Assembly: GCA_024426085.1 (NCBI GenBank)
Contig: CP087974.1
Coordinates: 4,506,001-4,570,000 of the forward strand
Reading direction: 5' to 3'
DNA from: Rhizobium sp. RCAM05350
Lineage (GTDB): Bacteria > Pseudomonadota > Alphaproteobacteria > Rhizobiales > Rhizobiaceae
Length of the DNA: 64,000 nucleotides
In this document: one piece after another, positions 19,821 to 28,866 of the stretch
How the letters are laid out: each line of letters opens with the position of its first letter
How positions within the stretch are numbered: position 1 is the first letter of the stretch
The notes under the pieces: model-generated
The model's input: only the letters and a program-made list of their open reading frames with translations
Told to the model about the DNA's origin: nothing
Databases searched by the model: none
Translations under genes and position numbers: made by a program

Positions 19821-19999
19821 TCCAAATCCCGGCGTTCGATTCAACTACAGGAGGCAACAGAAGCGATATCATTCGGCGTGCTGCCGATCAGTCTTCGCCT
19901 CAGAGTAGTGAGAAGCGGTTATCAACTGCTAAAGAATTTTTGTCGACATTCAGAGGTGAACACGCAAGACGTGTGTGTTTGCGTGCCTTCACACACGCT

Positions 20000-20929
20000 T
20001 CAACCGAGGCTGCCTGCGAAACGCTCCGCCAGCCGTTCGCGCCGAAAATGGTCGGCGACGAAGTCGATGAAGACGCGGGTTTTGGCGGGCAAGAGCGTCC
20101 GGTTGGCATAGTAGATGGAGATCGGGCCTGCGTCGGCATACCAGAGCGGCAAAAGGCGGACGAGCCGGCCGCTTTCCAGGTGCGACATGGCATCGGCCGC
20201 CACAATCAGCGCGACGCCCAACCCATGCACCGCAGCCTGAACCATGGCGGCCGGGTCATTGAAGATCGTGCTTTCGCGGAACTCGGCCGGTAGGTTCTGG
20301 CCAGCGGCATTGCGCATCGACCATTTGCGGATGCGGCCGGTTTGAGCGGAGCGCATGATGATGCCGTCGAACTCGGCGAGGTCGGATGGATCAAGCGGAG
20401 GGCGACGGTCCTTCATGTAGGCGGGCGAGGCGACGACGATCAGATGGGCGGGGGCGAGCGTGCGTGCCACTATGCCGGGAGAAAGCTCGAAGCCACCGCC
20501 GATCGCCGCGTCCAGCCCTTCCGCAATCAGGTCGCTTTGACGGTTTTCAAAAACCCAATCCGCGCGAATACCGGGATAGCGTGCCAGAAACGCCGGCAGG
20601 ATCGGCAGGATATGCGCGATGCCGAACATCGGGCTGAGGCTGACCTTGAGCAACCCCGCCGGTTCGCCGGTGTCGGCCGTCACATTGGCGATGGCAGTTT
20701 GCAGGCCTTGCAGATTGTCCTGAATGGAGGCCAGAAAGCGTTCGCCCTCCTCGGTGAGGGTTAGCCTGCGTGTGCTGCGCTGGAACAGGCGCACACCGAG
20801 ATCCCGTTCCAGCATGGCGACGTTGCGGCTGACCGCGGCCGGTGTCAGCGCCAGCCGGCGCGCGGCATTGGAGAAGCTCGATGCCTCGGCGCTGCGAACG
20901 AAGGATTCCAGATTGGCGAGAGTTTCCAT
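20000..20929 (-). CDS. LysR-family transcriptional regulator
   Basis: A 309-residue LTTR. The N-terminal winged helix-turn-helix is METLANLESFVRSAEASSFS-NAARRLALTPAAVSRNVAMLE; the C-terminal periplasmic-binding-like effector domain starts at about residue 90 (GLLKVSLSPMFGIAHILPIL). It is divergently transcribed from the SDR gene with a 109-bp shared promoter region that contains an inverted repeat, the classical arrangement for an LTTR controlling its neighbour. The effector is unknown. Confidence 0.92.
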   Translation of the reverse strand: METLANLESFVRSAEASSFSNAARRLALTPAAVSRNVAMLERDLGVRLFQRSTRRLTLTEEGERFLASIQDNLQGLQTAIANVTADTGEPAGLLKVSLSPMFGIAHILPILPAFLARYPGIRADWVFENRQSDLIAEGLDAAIGGGFELSPGIVARTLAPAHLIVVASPAYMKDRRPPLDPSDLAEFDGIIMRSAQTGRIRKWSMRNAAGQNLPAEFRESTIFNDPAAMVQAAVHGLGVALIVAADAMSHLESGRLVRLLPLWYADAGPISIYYANRTLLPAKTRVFIDFVADHFRRERLAERFAGSLG

Positions 20930-21000
20930 GCGACAATATCCAACGATTGCTTGAAATTTATTAAAGCCATTACCCGCTTATGATAGGGGAATAATTGCGC

Positions 21001-21024
21001 TGATATCTACTCCACCAAATATCA
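21001..21024. promoter_or_regulatory. Candidate LysR operator between LysR gene and SDR gene
   Basis: TGATAT-N12-ATATCA is a perfect 6-bp inverted repeat of the T-N11-A type, 14 bases before the SDR ATG and about 70 bases from the LysR gene start. It is a plausible activation/repression site for the divergent LysR regulator. Confidence 0.45.
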
Positions 21025-21038
21025 ATGGAGTAAAGCAC

Positions 21039-21803
21039 ATGACTTCGCAGACACAGAAACCGATAGGCCCGCTCTCCGGCAAGGTTGCTCTGGTGACGGG
21101 CGGCTCCCGTTCGATCGGCGCCGCTATCGCCAAGCGTCTCGCTGCCGATGGGGCCACAGTCGCCATCACTTTTCACGGCTCACCGGAGAAGGTGGCTGAT
21201 GTCGTCGGCGCCATCGAGCGGGCCGGCGGCAAGGCAATTGCCATCAGAGCCGATGCGGGCGATCCGGCAGCCGTGCGTTCTGCCGTCGCAAAGACGGTCG
21301 GCGATCTCGGTGGCATCGACATTCTCGTCAACAACGCCGGCATCGCGCTGGGCGGCCCGATCGGCGACATCGCCTTCGAGGACTATGAACGCATGATCGC
21401 GGTCAACGTCACCGGTGTTTTCGTCGCCACCCAGGAAGCGTCGCGTCACATGCCGAACGGCGGCCGGATAATCCAGATCGGTTCGTCGATGGTTCGCTAT
21501 GCAGCGTTTCCGACTGCCTCGCTCTACACGCTGACCAAGGGTGCCATCGCTGGCTTCAACCGAAGCCTGGCGCGCGATCTCGGACCGAGGGGTATTACCG
21601 TCAATACCGTTCATCCCGGCCCGACGGATACCGACATGAACCCGGACGGCGGCCCGGTTTCGCAGATCGTCGGCCCCGGAATGGCCATCGGCCGCTACGG
21701 CAAGCCGGACGAGATCGCCAGCGTCGTTGCCTATCTGGCAAGCCCGGAAGCTGCCTTCGTCACCGGCGCCGATATTGTCGCAGACGGCGGTTTTACTGCC
21801 TGA
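21039..21803 (+). CDS. SDR-family NAD(P)-dependent oxidoreductase
   Basis: A classical short-chain dehydrogenase of 254 residues. The cofactor loop is VALVTGGSRSIGAAIAKRLA (TGxxxxIG), followed by the NNAG motif (DILVNNAGIALGG), catalytic Ser (IIQIGSSMV) and the active-site pair in LYTLTKGAIAGFNRSLA (YxxxK). The C-terminal VHPGPTDTDMN and TGADIVADGGFTA are typical. The substrate is not predictable. It lies opposite a LysR regulator and upstream of a second NADP-binding protein, and the three probably form one stress- or xenobiotic-responsive unit. Confidence 0.93.
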   Translation: MTSQTQKPIGPLSGKVALVTGGSRSIGAAIAKRLAADGATVAITFHGSPEKVADVVGAIERAGGKAIAIRADAGDPAAVRSAVAKTVGDLGGIDILVNNAGIALGGPIGDIAFEDYERMIAVNVTGVFVATQEASRHMPNGGRIIQIGSSMVRYAAFPTASLYTLTKGAIAGFNRSLARDLGPRGITVNTVHPGPTDTDMNPDGGPVSQIVGPGMAIGRYGKPDEIASVVAYLASPEAAFVTGADIVADGGFTA

Positions 21804-21879
21804 CTCGGCGTTCGCATCCTTCCGTAACGGAAACCCGTTCAGCAAAAATCAAACACCCTGATCTAAAAGGAGAAACATC

Positions 21880-22479
21880 ATGTCCATCGGTATCATCGGA
21901 TCCGGCAATATCGGGTCGGCCTTCGCCCGTGCTCTTGCAAGGGCAGGCCTGTCGGCCGTCATCGCCAACAGTCGCGGCCCGGCCTCGCTTCAATCCCTCG
22001 AAGATGAACTCTCCCCCTTCATCAAGGCCGGCACCCTGGAAGAGGCGGCAAGCGCCGACATCGTGCTCGTCGCCGTCAACTGGTCGAAGCTGTCGCAGGC
22101 ATTGAAGGGCCTGCCAGACTGGAAGGGACGCACCGTCATTGATGCCAACAACCCGATCGAGGCACCACTGTTCAAGCCGGCTGAACTTGGAGGGCGTCTG
22201 TCGAGCGAAATCTTCGCCGATCTTGTCCCCGGCGCTCGCGTCGTCAAGGCGTTCAATCACCTTGCGGCACCGTTGATCTCCGGCGATCCGGCAGCGGAAG
22301 GCGGTCACCGTGTGCTGTTCTATTCGGGTGACGATGCGGCTGCCAAAGCCGATGTCGGGGCACTGATCCAGCGTCTCGGTTTTGCCGGTGTTGATCTCGG
22401 CCCGCTGTCGGTCGGCGGCAAGCTGGCGCAGTTTCCCGGCGGACCGCTGCCCGTGCTTAATCTCGTCAAGTTCGGCTGA
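21880..22479 (+). CDS. NADPH-dependent F420 reductase-like oxidoreductase
   Basis: A Rossmann protein of 199 residues related to the F420:NADPH oxidoreductase/NADP-binding Pfam family. It begins MSIGIIGSGNIGSAFARAL with GxGxxG, then NSRGPASL at the NADP phosphate-binding position, ADIVLVAVNWSKL, TVIDANNPIE and ARVVKAFNHLAAPL. No F420 biosynthesis is implied; many proteobacterial members have unknown substrates. AAAAGGAG precedes the ATG. It follows the SDR gene by 76 bases in the same direction and probably shares its regulation by the LysR protein. Confidence 0.88.
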   Translation: MSIGIIGSGNIGSAFARALARAGLSAVIANSRGPASLQSLEDELSPFIKAGTLEEAASADIVLVAVNWSKLSQALKGLPDWKGRTVIDANNPIEAPLFKPAELGGRLSSEIFADLVPGARVVKAFNHLAAPLISGDPAAEGGHRVLFYSGDDAAAKADVGALIQRLGFAGVDLGPLSVGGKLAQFPGGPLPVLNLVKFG

Positions 22480-22491
22480 CAGGCCCTGGCA

Positions 22492-22527
22492 ACCGGCCAT
22501 AGCCGCCGGAAGGCAGCTATGGCCGGT
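22492..22527 (+). terminator. Perfect 12-bp stem after the F420 reductase-like gene
   Basis: ACCGGCCATAGC and GCTATGGCCGGT form a perfect 12-bp stem with a 12-base loop, starting 12 bases after the stop codon. There is no T-run, so it may act as an mRNA 3' end rather than a strong intrinsic terminator. Confidence 0.5.
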
Positions 22528-22640
22528 CCGGCCTCGCGGCTTGCAAATTCGGCGCGACACCTGCCGTCAAATAGTGTCCTATGGGGGAAGGCGGTCGAAG
22601 AACTGCCGGTGTCAACCAGAACCCGAGGAACACGCAAGCG

Positions 22641-23383
22641 ATGAAACTGGCCACTCTGAAAGACAGTACCCACGACGGCAAACTTGTCGTCGTCTCCAAG
22701 GATTTGACCCGCTGCTCGGAAGTCGGCCATATCGCCCGCACCCTTCAGGCCGCACTCGACGACTGGACACATGTCGGCCCCCGGCTGGCACGGGTTGCCA
22801 TCGGCGTCGAAACCGGTTCGCAACCGACCATGCGGTTTCACGAGCATGACGCCGCTTCGCCGCTGCCCGCGCGTTTTTCTGGGCCGGTGGCTCCGGCGGT
22901 TTTACCGGCCCCCGCGATCCCATTCTTGTGGCGGAGGGCGCCGCCGAGCTTTCCATGACAGCGCAGCTTGCCGTGATCGTCGATGATGTCGAGGGCCAGG
23001 CGGGTGCAGACGAGGCAAAGCAGGCGGTGCTGCTGGTTCTGCTGGCCAGCGATATTGCAAGCGGCGGATCGGATGTCGGTTCTTCTTTCTCGCCGGTTGC
23101 TGTAACGCCGGATGAACTGGGCGAGGGCGATCTGTCGCTCGCTGTGCGCCGCAACAGCAAGCCGCTGGAGGGCGGCAAGACCACTGGCAAGGATAGTGCT
23201 GGCGCCGTTGCGGCTGCGGCAGCAAAGCGGCCCCTGATTGCCGGCAGCATCGTCGCTACCGGCTGCGGCCTTGTTTCCTCGGCGCTCTTGCTTGGCGATA
23301 CGGTTCGCGTCGAGATGAACGACCGCACCGGACATTCCATCTTCGGCGCCATCGAACAGACGGTCGAAACCCGCGGCAAATAA
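22641..23383 (+). CDS. Shortened fumarylacetoacetate hydrolase-like protein (frameshifted)
   Basis: The N-terminus is fumarylacetoacetase-like (MKLATLKDSTHDGKLVVVSK, then TRCSEVGHIARTLQAALDDW, then SQPTMRFHEHDAASPLP) and the C-terminus keeps GDTVRVEMN and GHSIFGAIEQTVE. The frame changes at about 22866 (one base missing) before FFWAGGSGGFTGPRDPILVA. Corrected length is only about 248 residues against about 335 for the usual rhizobial enzyme. The normally acidic metal-binding segment (MEGE-type, preceding AVIVDDV) reads SMTAQLAVIVDDV, and the central part is alanine-rich and poorly conserved. It may be a non-catalytic or decaying paralogue. GAGGAA precedes the ATG. Confidence 0.72.
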
Positions 23384-23387
23384 CGGC

Positions 23388-23415
23388 ACCGGGTTCCGGC
23401 AATCCCGGACCCGGT
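23388..23415 (+). terminator. Hairpin after the FAH-like gene
   Basis: ACCGGGT-T-CCGG pairs with CCGG-ACCCGGT (one bulged T, 5-base loop) immediately after the stop codon. No long T-run follows. Confidence 0.45.
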
Positions 23416-23575
23416 TTCCGCCTGACAATTCTTGCCTTCAATTCTTGAATTGTCTTTTTGCACTGCACACGTTAGGAAACCGCGCCGGGTTTCATGCGGA
23501 TGCTCGCAGCGAAAACCGGCAGGCCCAGCTGCGCTGAAACAAGGCGGCATGCTTGCGGATTGGAGGATCCCTGAG

Positions 23576-24453
23576 ATGGAAACAATCACCACCATTGCAG
23601 ATTTGCGCGAGCGCCTGAGCGACTATCGCCGCGCAGGAAAAACCATCGGTCTCGTTCCGACCATGGGTTATCTGCATATCGGCCACATGGAACTGGTCGC
23701 CCGCGCACGGGCGGCAAACGACGTCGTCGTCGTCAGCCTGTTCGTCAATCCGCTGCAGTTCGGCGCCAACGAGGACCTGACGAAATATCCGCGCGACCTT
23801 GCCCGCGATCAGGCGATGCTTGTCGAGGGCGGTGCCGATTTCCTCTTTGCACCCGGCGTCTCGGACATGTATCCGCGGCCGATGGAAACGGTGATCGATG
23901 TTCCCACCCTCGGCAGCGAGCTTGAGGGCTCGGTTCGCCCCGGTCATTTCGCGGGCGTGGCCACTGTTGTCACGAAACTCTTCAACATCGTGCAGCCGGA
24001 TCGCGCTTATTTTGGCGAGAAGGATTTCCAGCAGCTGCAGATCATTCGCCGCATGGTCGAGGATATGGCACAGCCGGTCGGGGTGGTCGGTGTAGCGACG
24101 GTGCGCGAAGCCGACGGTCTCGCCTGTCTCGTCGCGCAATGTCTACCTGACAACGGCCGAGCGGACCGCCGCTGCCATCGTGCCGAAAGCGCTCGATGAA
24201 GCGGAACGGCTGATCGCCGGCGGCATGACGGATGTGGCGACGCTTGAAAAGGCGGTGACTGATTTCATCGCGTCCGAGCCGCTGGCAAAGCCGGAAGTGG
24301 TCGCGCTGCGTGATCCCCGAAACATTGCAGGAATTGACCGAAATCGGCGAAAATCCCGTTCTTCTGTTGCTTTTTATCCGCTTCGGGAGCACGAAGCTGC
24401 TCGATAACCGGGTTTTCAGCCCAAAAACCGCAAAATTTGCAAAGGTGGCATGA
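23576..24453 (+). CDS. panC: Pantothenate synthetase (two frameshifts)
   Basis: PanC condenses pantoate with beta-alanine using ATP. Seen are the GLVPTMGYLHIGHMELVARA nucleotide-binding motif with HIGH-type signature, VVVVSLFVNPLQFGANEDL, RPGHFAGVATVVTKLFNIV and YFGEKDFQQLQIIRRMV. The frame changes at about 24130 (an extra T, restoring GLAVSSRNVYLTTAERTAAA with the KMSKS-like SSRN) and in the C-run at 24314-24317, restoring DPETLQELTEIGENPVLLL. The start METITTIADL has TGGAGGATCC upstream. The stop overlaps the panB start (ATGA). Corrected length is about 292 residues. Confidence 0.93.
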
Positions 24454-25283
24454 GCATGAGTGTACAGGCAGTAAAGCGGCGCCTGAGCCCCGGCAATATC
24501 GAAGCGTTGAAGGGCGAGCGGCCGATCGTCAGCCTGACGGCCTATACGACACCGATCGCTCGGCTTCTGGATCCGCATGTCGATTTCATGCTGGTCGGCG
24601 ATTCCCTCGGCATGGTGCTCTATGGCCTCGATCCGACCGTCGGCGTCACCCTCGACATGATGATCGCCCATGGACAGGCCGTCATGCGTGGTTCTGAAAA
24701 GGCCTGTGTCGTCGTCGATTTGCCATTCGGCTCCTATCAGGAATCGAAGGAACAGGCTTTCAACAGTGCCGCCCGCATCCTCAAGGAAACCGGCTGCAGC
24801 GCCGTGAAGCTCGAAGGGGGCGCGGAGATGGCGGAAACCGTCGATTTCCTCACCCAGCGGGGCATTCCTGTGCTCGGCCATGTCGGCCTGATGCCGCAGC
24901 TCGTCAACACCATGGGCGGCTATCGCTCGCTTGGCCGCAACGACAAGGAAGCGGCCAAGATCCGGCGTGACGCCAAGGCCATCGACGATGCCGGCGCCTT
25001 TGCCATCGTGGTCGAAGGCACGATCGAGCCCTTGGCACGCGAGATTTCCGAAACGCTGCGGGCACCGACCATCGGCATCGGTGCATCGCCGGCCTGTGAT
25101 GGCCAGATCCTCGTGTCGGACGATATGCTTGGCATCTTCAGCGATTTCAAGCCGCGTTTCGTCAAGCATTTCGCTGAACTGGCGCCGCAGATGTCGGCGG
25201 CTTTCGAGGCCTATGCCAATGAGGTCAAGGCGCGCACCTTTCCCGGCATCGAGCATACGTTTCAGGTGAAGCCCAAGGGCTGA
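24450..25283 (+). CDS. panB: 3-methyl-2-oxobutanoate hydroxymethyltransferase
   Basis: PanB makes ketopantoate from ketoisovalerate and methylene-THF, the first committed step of pantothenate/CoA synthesis. It is intact at 277 residues. Motifs: IVSLTAYTTPIARLLDPHVD, FMLVGDSLGMVLYGLDPTV (Mg2+/substrate Asp), CVVVDLPFGSYQESKEQA, AVKLEGGAEMAETVDFL and PVLGHVGLMPQ. Translation starts in the ATGA overlap with panC (MSMSVQAVKRR); ATG 24456 is an alternative. Confidence 0.96.
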   Translation: MSMSVQAVKRRLSPGNIEALKGERPIVSLTAYTTPIARLLDPHVDFMLVGDSLGMVLYGLDPTVGVTLDMMIAHGQAVMRGSEKACVVVDLPFGSYQESKEQAFNSAARILKETGCSAVKLEGGAEMAETVDFLTQRGIPVLGHVGLMPQLVNTMGGYRSLGRNDKEAAKIRRDAKAIDDAGAFAIVVEGTIEPLAREISETLRAPTIGIGASPACDGQILVSDDMLGIFSDFKPRFVKHFAELAPQMSAAFEAYANEVKARTFPGIEHTFQVKPKG

Positions 25284-25297
25284 AGTCCGATCCGGCA

Positions 25298-25375
25298 GCG
25301 ATCCGGCGTTCGATCAGAAATTCGGATCGCTGCATCAATCTTATTGAATTGTTCGATAGGCCCGACGGGCCTATC
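25298..25375 (+). terminator. Two hairpins after panB
   Basis: AGCGATCCG (25298) pairs with CGGATCGCT (25323), a perfect 9-bp stem; then GATAGGCCC-GAC-GGGCCTATC (25355-25375) is a second perfect 9-bp stem. Together they probably end the panCB transcript or form the azlC leader. T-runs are weak. Confidence 0.45.
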
Positions 25376-25451
25376 TGTGCGTTTCATCACGAACGCATCT
25401 CGGCACGTGTGACTTGGCCGATGGCCGTCGTCGCTCCGGAAAGTTTCCTTC

Positions 25452-26167
25452 ATGACAAAAGACGATTTCTGGCAGGGCGTACGTGGCGGTTTTCCCGTCA
25501 TGGTGTCCGCGTCGCCCTTCGGGGCACTGTTCATGCACTCGCGGTCGATAACGGATTTTCTGTTTTCGACGCCGTGTTCATGAGCGCCACGGTCTATGCC
25601 GGCGCCAGCCAGATGGTCGGCATCGAATTGTTCGGCCATAACGTCCAGCCTTGGCTGATCGTGCTTTCGGTCTTTGCGGTCAATTTCCGCCATATCCTCT
25701 ATTCGGCGTCGATTGCCCGGCATATCCGCCATTTTTCCGGCCTGCAGAAATTCTTTGCCTTCTTCCTGCTGGTCGATCCGCAATATGCGGAAACCGAGAA
25801 GCGGGCAGAGCGCGGTGAACCGGTGACCTTTGCCTGGTATCTCGGGTTTGGGCTGATCATCTATCTGCCCTGGCAGCTGATGACGCTGCTTGGCGCGATC
25901 TTCGGGCAGATGATCGGCGATCCCAAGGCAATCGGCCTCGACGTGCTCTTGCCGATCTATTTCATGGGGTTGGTTCTCGGCTTCCGCAAGCGTGACAACT
26001 GGCTGCCGGTCGTTGCAGTCAGTTCGCTGGCATCGATCGCGGCGATGCATTTCGTCGGTTCTCCGTGGCATGTCAGCATCGGTGCCATCGCCGGCATCCT
26101 GCTTGCCGCCTGCCTGCCGCTGTCGAAACGGCATGAAGAACCGGTCACATTGGAGCACGAGGTCTGA
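25452..26167 (+). CDS. azlC: AzlC-family branched-chain amino acid permease subunit (frameshifted)
   Basis: This is the large subunit of a two-component LIV-E/AzlCD-type exporter. The start ATG 25452 gives MTKDDFWQGVRGGFPVMVSA-SPFGALF. The frame changes at about 25530 (one base missing) into ALAVDNGFSVFDAVFMSATV, followed by YAGASQMVGIELFG, the conserved AVNFRHILYSASI, and several hydrophobic segments (AWYLGFGLIIYLPWQLMTLL, LPIYFMGLVLGF). About 238 residues after correction. It is followed two bases later by azlD, its usual partner. Substrate is inferred from family only. Confidence 0.88.
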
Positions 26168-26169
26168 TC

Positions 26170-26481
26170 ATGGATAATGCAGAACACATGCACCTGATCT
26201 ATGTGATCCTTGCTGCCGCTGTCGCGACATTCCTCACCCGGATCGGCGGCTATGTGATGATCACGCAGATGAAGCGCATCCCGCCGCGTATGGAGGCGGC
26301 GTTGAATGCGGTGCCGGCGGCCGTGCTCTCGACGCTGGTTGCGCCCGCCTTCCTCTCTGGCGGCTGGGATGTCGCCGTGGCCATGCTGGTTGCCCTTGCC
26401 GTTGGCCTTCGCTTTTCGTCGCTCTGGATGCTGCTGGCCGGCTGGCTCGTGGTGATGGCGATCCGGCATCTCTTGGTCTGA
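26170..26481 (+). CDS. azlD: AzlD-family transporter subunit
   Basis: A 103-residue membrane protein with about four hydrophobic segments, the small subunit that pairs with AzlC. Typical features are ATFLTRIGGYVMI near the N-terminus and the NAVPAAVLSTLVAPAFLSGG segment. The ATG lies two bases after the azlC stop, so the two are coupled. Confidence 0.9.
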   Translation: MDNAEHMHLIYVILAAAVATFLTRIGGYVMITQMKRIPPRMEAALNAVPAAVLSTLVAPAFLSGGWDVAVAMLVALAVGLRFSSLWMLLAGWLVVMAIRHLLV

Positions 26482-26485
26482 GTAA

Positions 26486-26513
26486 AAGGCCCGCTCCTTA
26501 CGAAGCGAGCCTT
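26486..26513. terminator. Hairpin between convergent azlD and pepP
   Basis: AAGGCCCGCT pairs with AGCGAGCCTT (one mismatch) around an 8-base loop; AAAA precedes it on one side and short T-stretches follow. It is positioned to end both convergent transcripts. Confidence 0.55.
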
Positions 26514-26518
26514 ATAGT

Positions 26519-28352
26519 TTAGCGGCTCAGCGGCGCCGTCGTGGCCCTCAGCCAGTTTTGCACCGCTTCATCTGAGATCAGTGGCAAGAGCTTTTCCTGC
26601 GTTTCCTGATGATAGGCGTTCAACCAGGACAGTTCTTCGTCGGTCAACAGCGCTGCGACGACCAGGCGGCGGTCGATCGGGCAGAAGGTCAATGTCTCGA
26701 AACCGAGCATCGGCAGATCGCCGCCCTCGATTTCACTGGCTTCCAGCACATGCACAAGGTTTTCGATCCGGATGCCGAAGGCGCCGGGGCGGTAATAGCC
26801 CGGTTCGGTCTGACAGGATCATGCCGGACAGCAGTTCCTGCATCGACGCGGGAAATGCGCTGCGGCCCTTCATGAACTGACAGATAGGAGCCGACGCCGT
26901 GGCCGGTGCCGTGGGCGAAATCGGCGCCTGCCTTCCACAGTGCGATACGCGCCAAGGGATCGAGGTCGACGCCGCGCGATCCCTTCGGAAAGCGTGCGAC
27001 GCTGATGGCGATCATGCCCTTCAGGACGAGAGTGAAGAAGCGGCGTTGTTCGTCCGGCACGGTGCCGATGGCGACCGTGCGAGTAATGTCCGTGGTGCCG
27101 TTGATATACTGGCCGCCGGAATCGATCAGGAACATGGTGCCGTCAGCGATGGTGAGGTCGCTTTCGGTGGTCACCCGGTAGTGCATGATGGCAGCATGTT
27201 CGCCGGCACCGGAGATGGTGTCGAAGGAAATATCCTTGAGTGGGTTCTGCATCCGCTGGCCGACATTGGCGCGGCAGGCCTCGAGCTTTTCAACGGCGGC
27301 AATTTCGGTGATCGTTCCGGGCTGCGTGCTGTCGAGCCAGGCAAGGAACTCGACCATGGCGGCGCCGTCCTGCAGATGAGCACGGGCCGAGCCTTCGATC
27401 TCCGCGGCATTCTTGCGCGCGCGGCAGGCGGGCAGGATCGATCGCTTCAATGACTGTACCGCCGCTGACGCGGATGCGTTCGGCCAGCGCGAAGGGCGCG
27501 TGATCGGGATCGATCATGATCTTCTTGGCCGTCGTGGCAAGTGCAGCCACCTTTTCTTCGAACGAGGACGGCGCTTCAAGGCTTGCCAGCTGGGTGAGGT
27601 AGGCTTCTTCCTCGATGCCGGTCTTGCGCTTGTCGAGGAACAGTTCGGCGCTGCCGTCTGCATGGACAATAGCGCGGGCGAGGGGGTGCGGCGTGTGCGG
27701 CACGTCGCTGCCGCGGATGTTGAAGGTCCAGGCGATCGACGATGGGTCGGTCAGCACGACGGCATCGGCGCCGGCCTTGGCGATCTCTGCCGCCATCGTC
27801 GTCAGCTTGTCCTTTGCAAGAATGCCGGAATGATCGAGTGGCTGGATCTTGACGCGGCCGAGCGGCGCGGCCGGCCGATCCTTCCACTGGCGGTCGAGCG
27901 GATTATGGTCGAGGAAGACCAGCGCGCCGCCAAGCCCTTCCAGGGCCTTCTCCAGCTTGCGAACTTCGGAACCGGTATGCAGCCAGGGATCGATGCCGAG
28001 GCGGGAAGCCCTTTTTACCATTGTGTTCCAGCCAGAGATGCGGTGGTTCGCCGACGAGGTCGCCGCCGGTGAAAACGCTGCCGTCGACCTGTTCCTTGAG
28101 CTGGGTAACGTAGCGGCCATCCACAAAGACAACCGCCTGACTCTGCGTGACCAGAACGATACCGGCCGAACCAGTAAAGCCGGTGAGCCAGGACAGGCGC
28201 TCTGCCGATGCCGGGACGTATTCGCCCTGGAACTCGTCGGCCCGCGGAACCAGGAAACCGTCGACGTTCAGGCCGGCGAGCGCAACACGCAGCGCGTTGA
28301 CGCGCTCCTTGCCGAATTGCGGTGTGGAAGTGACTTCAAAAGACTGGAACAT
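26519..28352 (-). CDS. pepP: Xaa-Pro aminopeptidase P family, M24B (three frameshifts)
   Basis: A metallopeptidase of about 610 residues removing N-terminal residues before proline. It has two creatinase-type N-terminal domains (from MFQSFEVTSTPQFG; GFLVPRADEFQGEYVPASAE; the second from SIAWTFNIRGSDVPHTPHPL) and a C-terminal pita-bread M24 domain with metal ligands in MFLIDSGGQYINGTTDITRT (two Asp), FAHGTGHGVGSYLSVHEGP (His) and LTDEELSWLNAYH (Glu). Frame changes are near 28020, 27425 and 26810. GCAGGAAAA precedes the chosen ATG at 28352. This long form is common in alphaproteobacteria and eukaryotes. Confidence 0.9.
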
Positions 28353-28639
28353 GGATTTTTCCTGCGATGGGAAGGAACCGGTACTGGGATCGCGCTGTGC
28401 AGAGGCAGATCGATTCCTCAAAGGGTGCCGACAGTCTAGCGGAAACAACCGGCGCTGCGAAAGCCCGTCTTTGTTGCCTGAGTTTGTTGAACGATCTTTT
28501 CGCGTTGTGGAACGTATGCATCATATGCATGGCACCCATGCTGCAACGCACCTAGACCGATTTTCAAAATAGTCTATAAACCCGGTCAACGAACACGGAC
28601 GCAAATCTGTTGTTCACGCGAATGCCGAAAGGCAAGAGC

Positions 28640-28840
28640 TGCACGGTCTGAACATGGTTGGTCATCCTTCTCCTCCTCCCTCCCGGGTGGCCAATTTCAG
28701 ACTGTGAAGAGTCCGCTTGAGCGCTCCTCCTCCTCAAGCTCGCGGACATGACCGGCTTGCCGGTCAGCGGGCGGTGCTTCGGCATCGCCTTTGTATTGAA
28801 AAACCCGCTTGTCCATGACGGACAGGCGGGTTTTGCTTTT
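28640..28840 (+). ncRNA. Candidate small RNA with anti-Shine-Dalgarno loops (alpha-r14/cuckoo-like)
   Basis: No protein is supported here, but the plus strand folds into consecutive hairpins. Hairpin 1, TTGGTCA/TGGCCAA (28658-28694), has a pyrimidine loop with CTCCTCCTCC. Hairpin 2, GCTTGAG/CTCAAGC extended by GTCC/GGAC (28711-28747), has the loop CGCTCCTCCTC. GACCGG-CTTG-CCGGTC (28750-28765) and GCGGTGC-TTCG-GCATCGC (28771-28788) follow, and then a strong intrinsic terminator. CCUCC-rich loops complementary to ribosome-binding sites are the hallmark of the alpha-r14 and 'cuckoo' sRNA families of Rhizobiales and relatives. The 5' end is not determined; membership of a named family is inferred. 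Confidence 0.55.
28800..28840. terminator. Strong Rho-independent terminator (sRNA / prmA)
   Basis: AAAACCCGCTTGTCC and GGACAGGCGGGTTTT form a 15-bp stem with a single G-T pair and the loop ATGAC, followed by GCTTTTTCC. It is symmetric enough to stop transcription from both the putative sRNA and the convergent prmA gene. Confidence 0.9.
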
Positions 28841-28866
28841 TCCGGTCTTTGAAATTCTTCCCCCGC

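Noticed and set aside
28564..28665. A 33-residue minus-strand frame (MTNHVQTVQLLPFG...) with an apparently superb GGAGGAGAAGG ribosome-binding site
   Set aside because: The purine stretch is the complement of the CTCCTCC loop of the plus-strand sRNA candidate, which explains it better; the peptide has no recognisable features.
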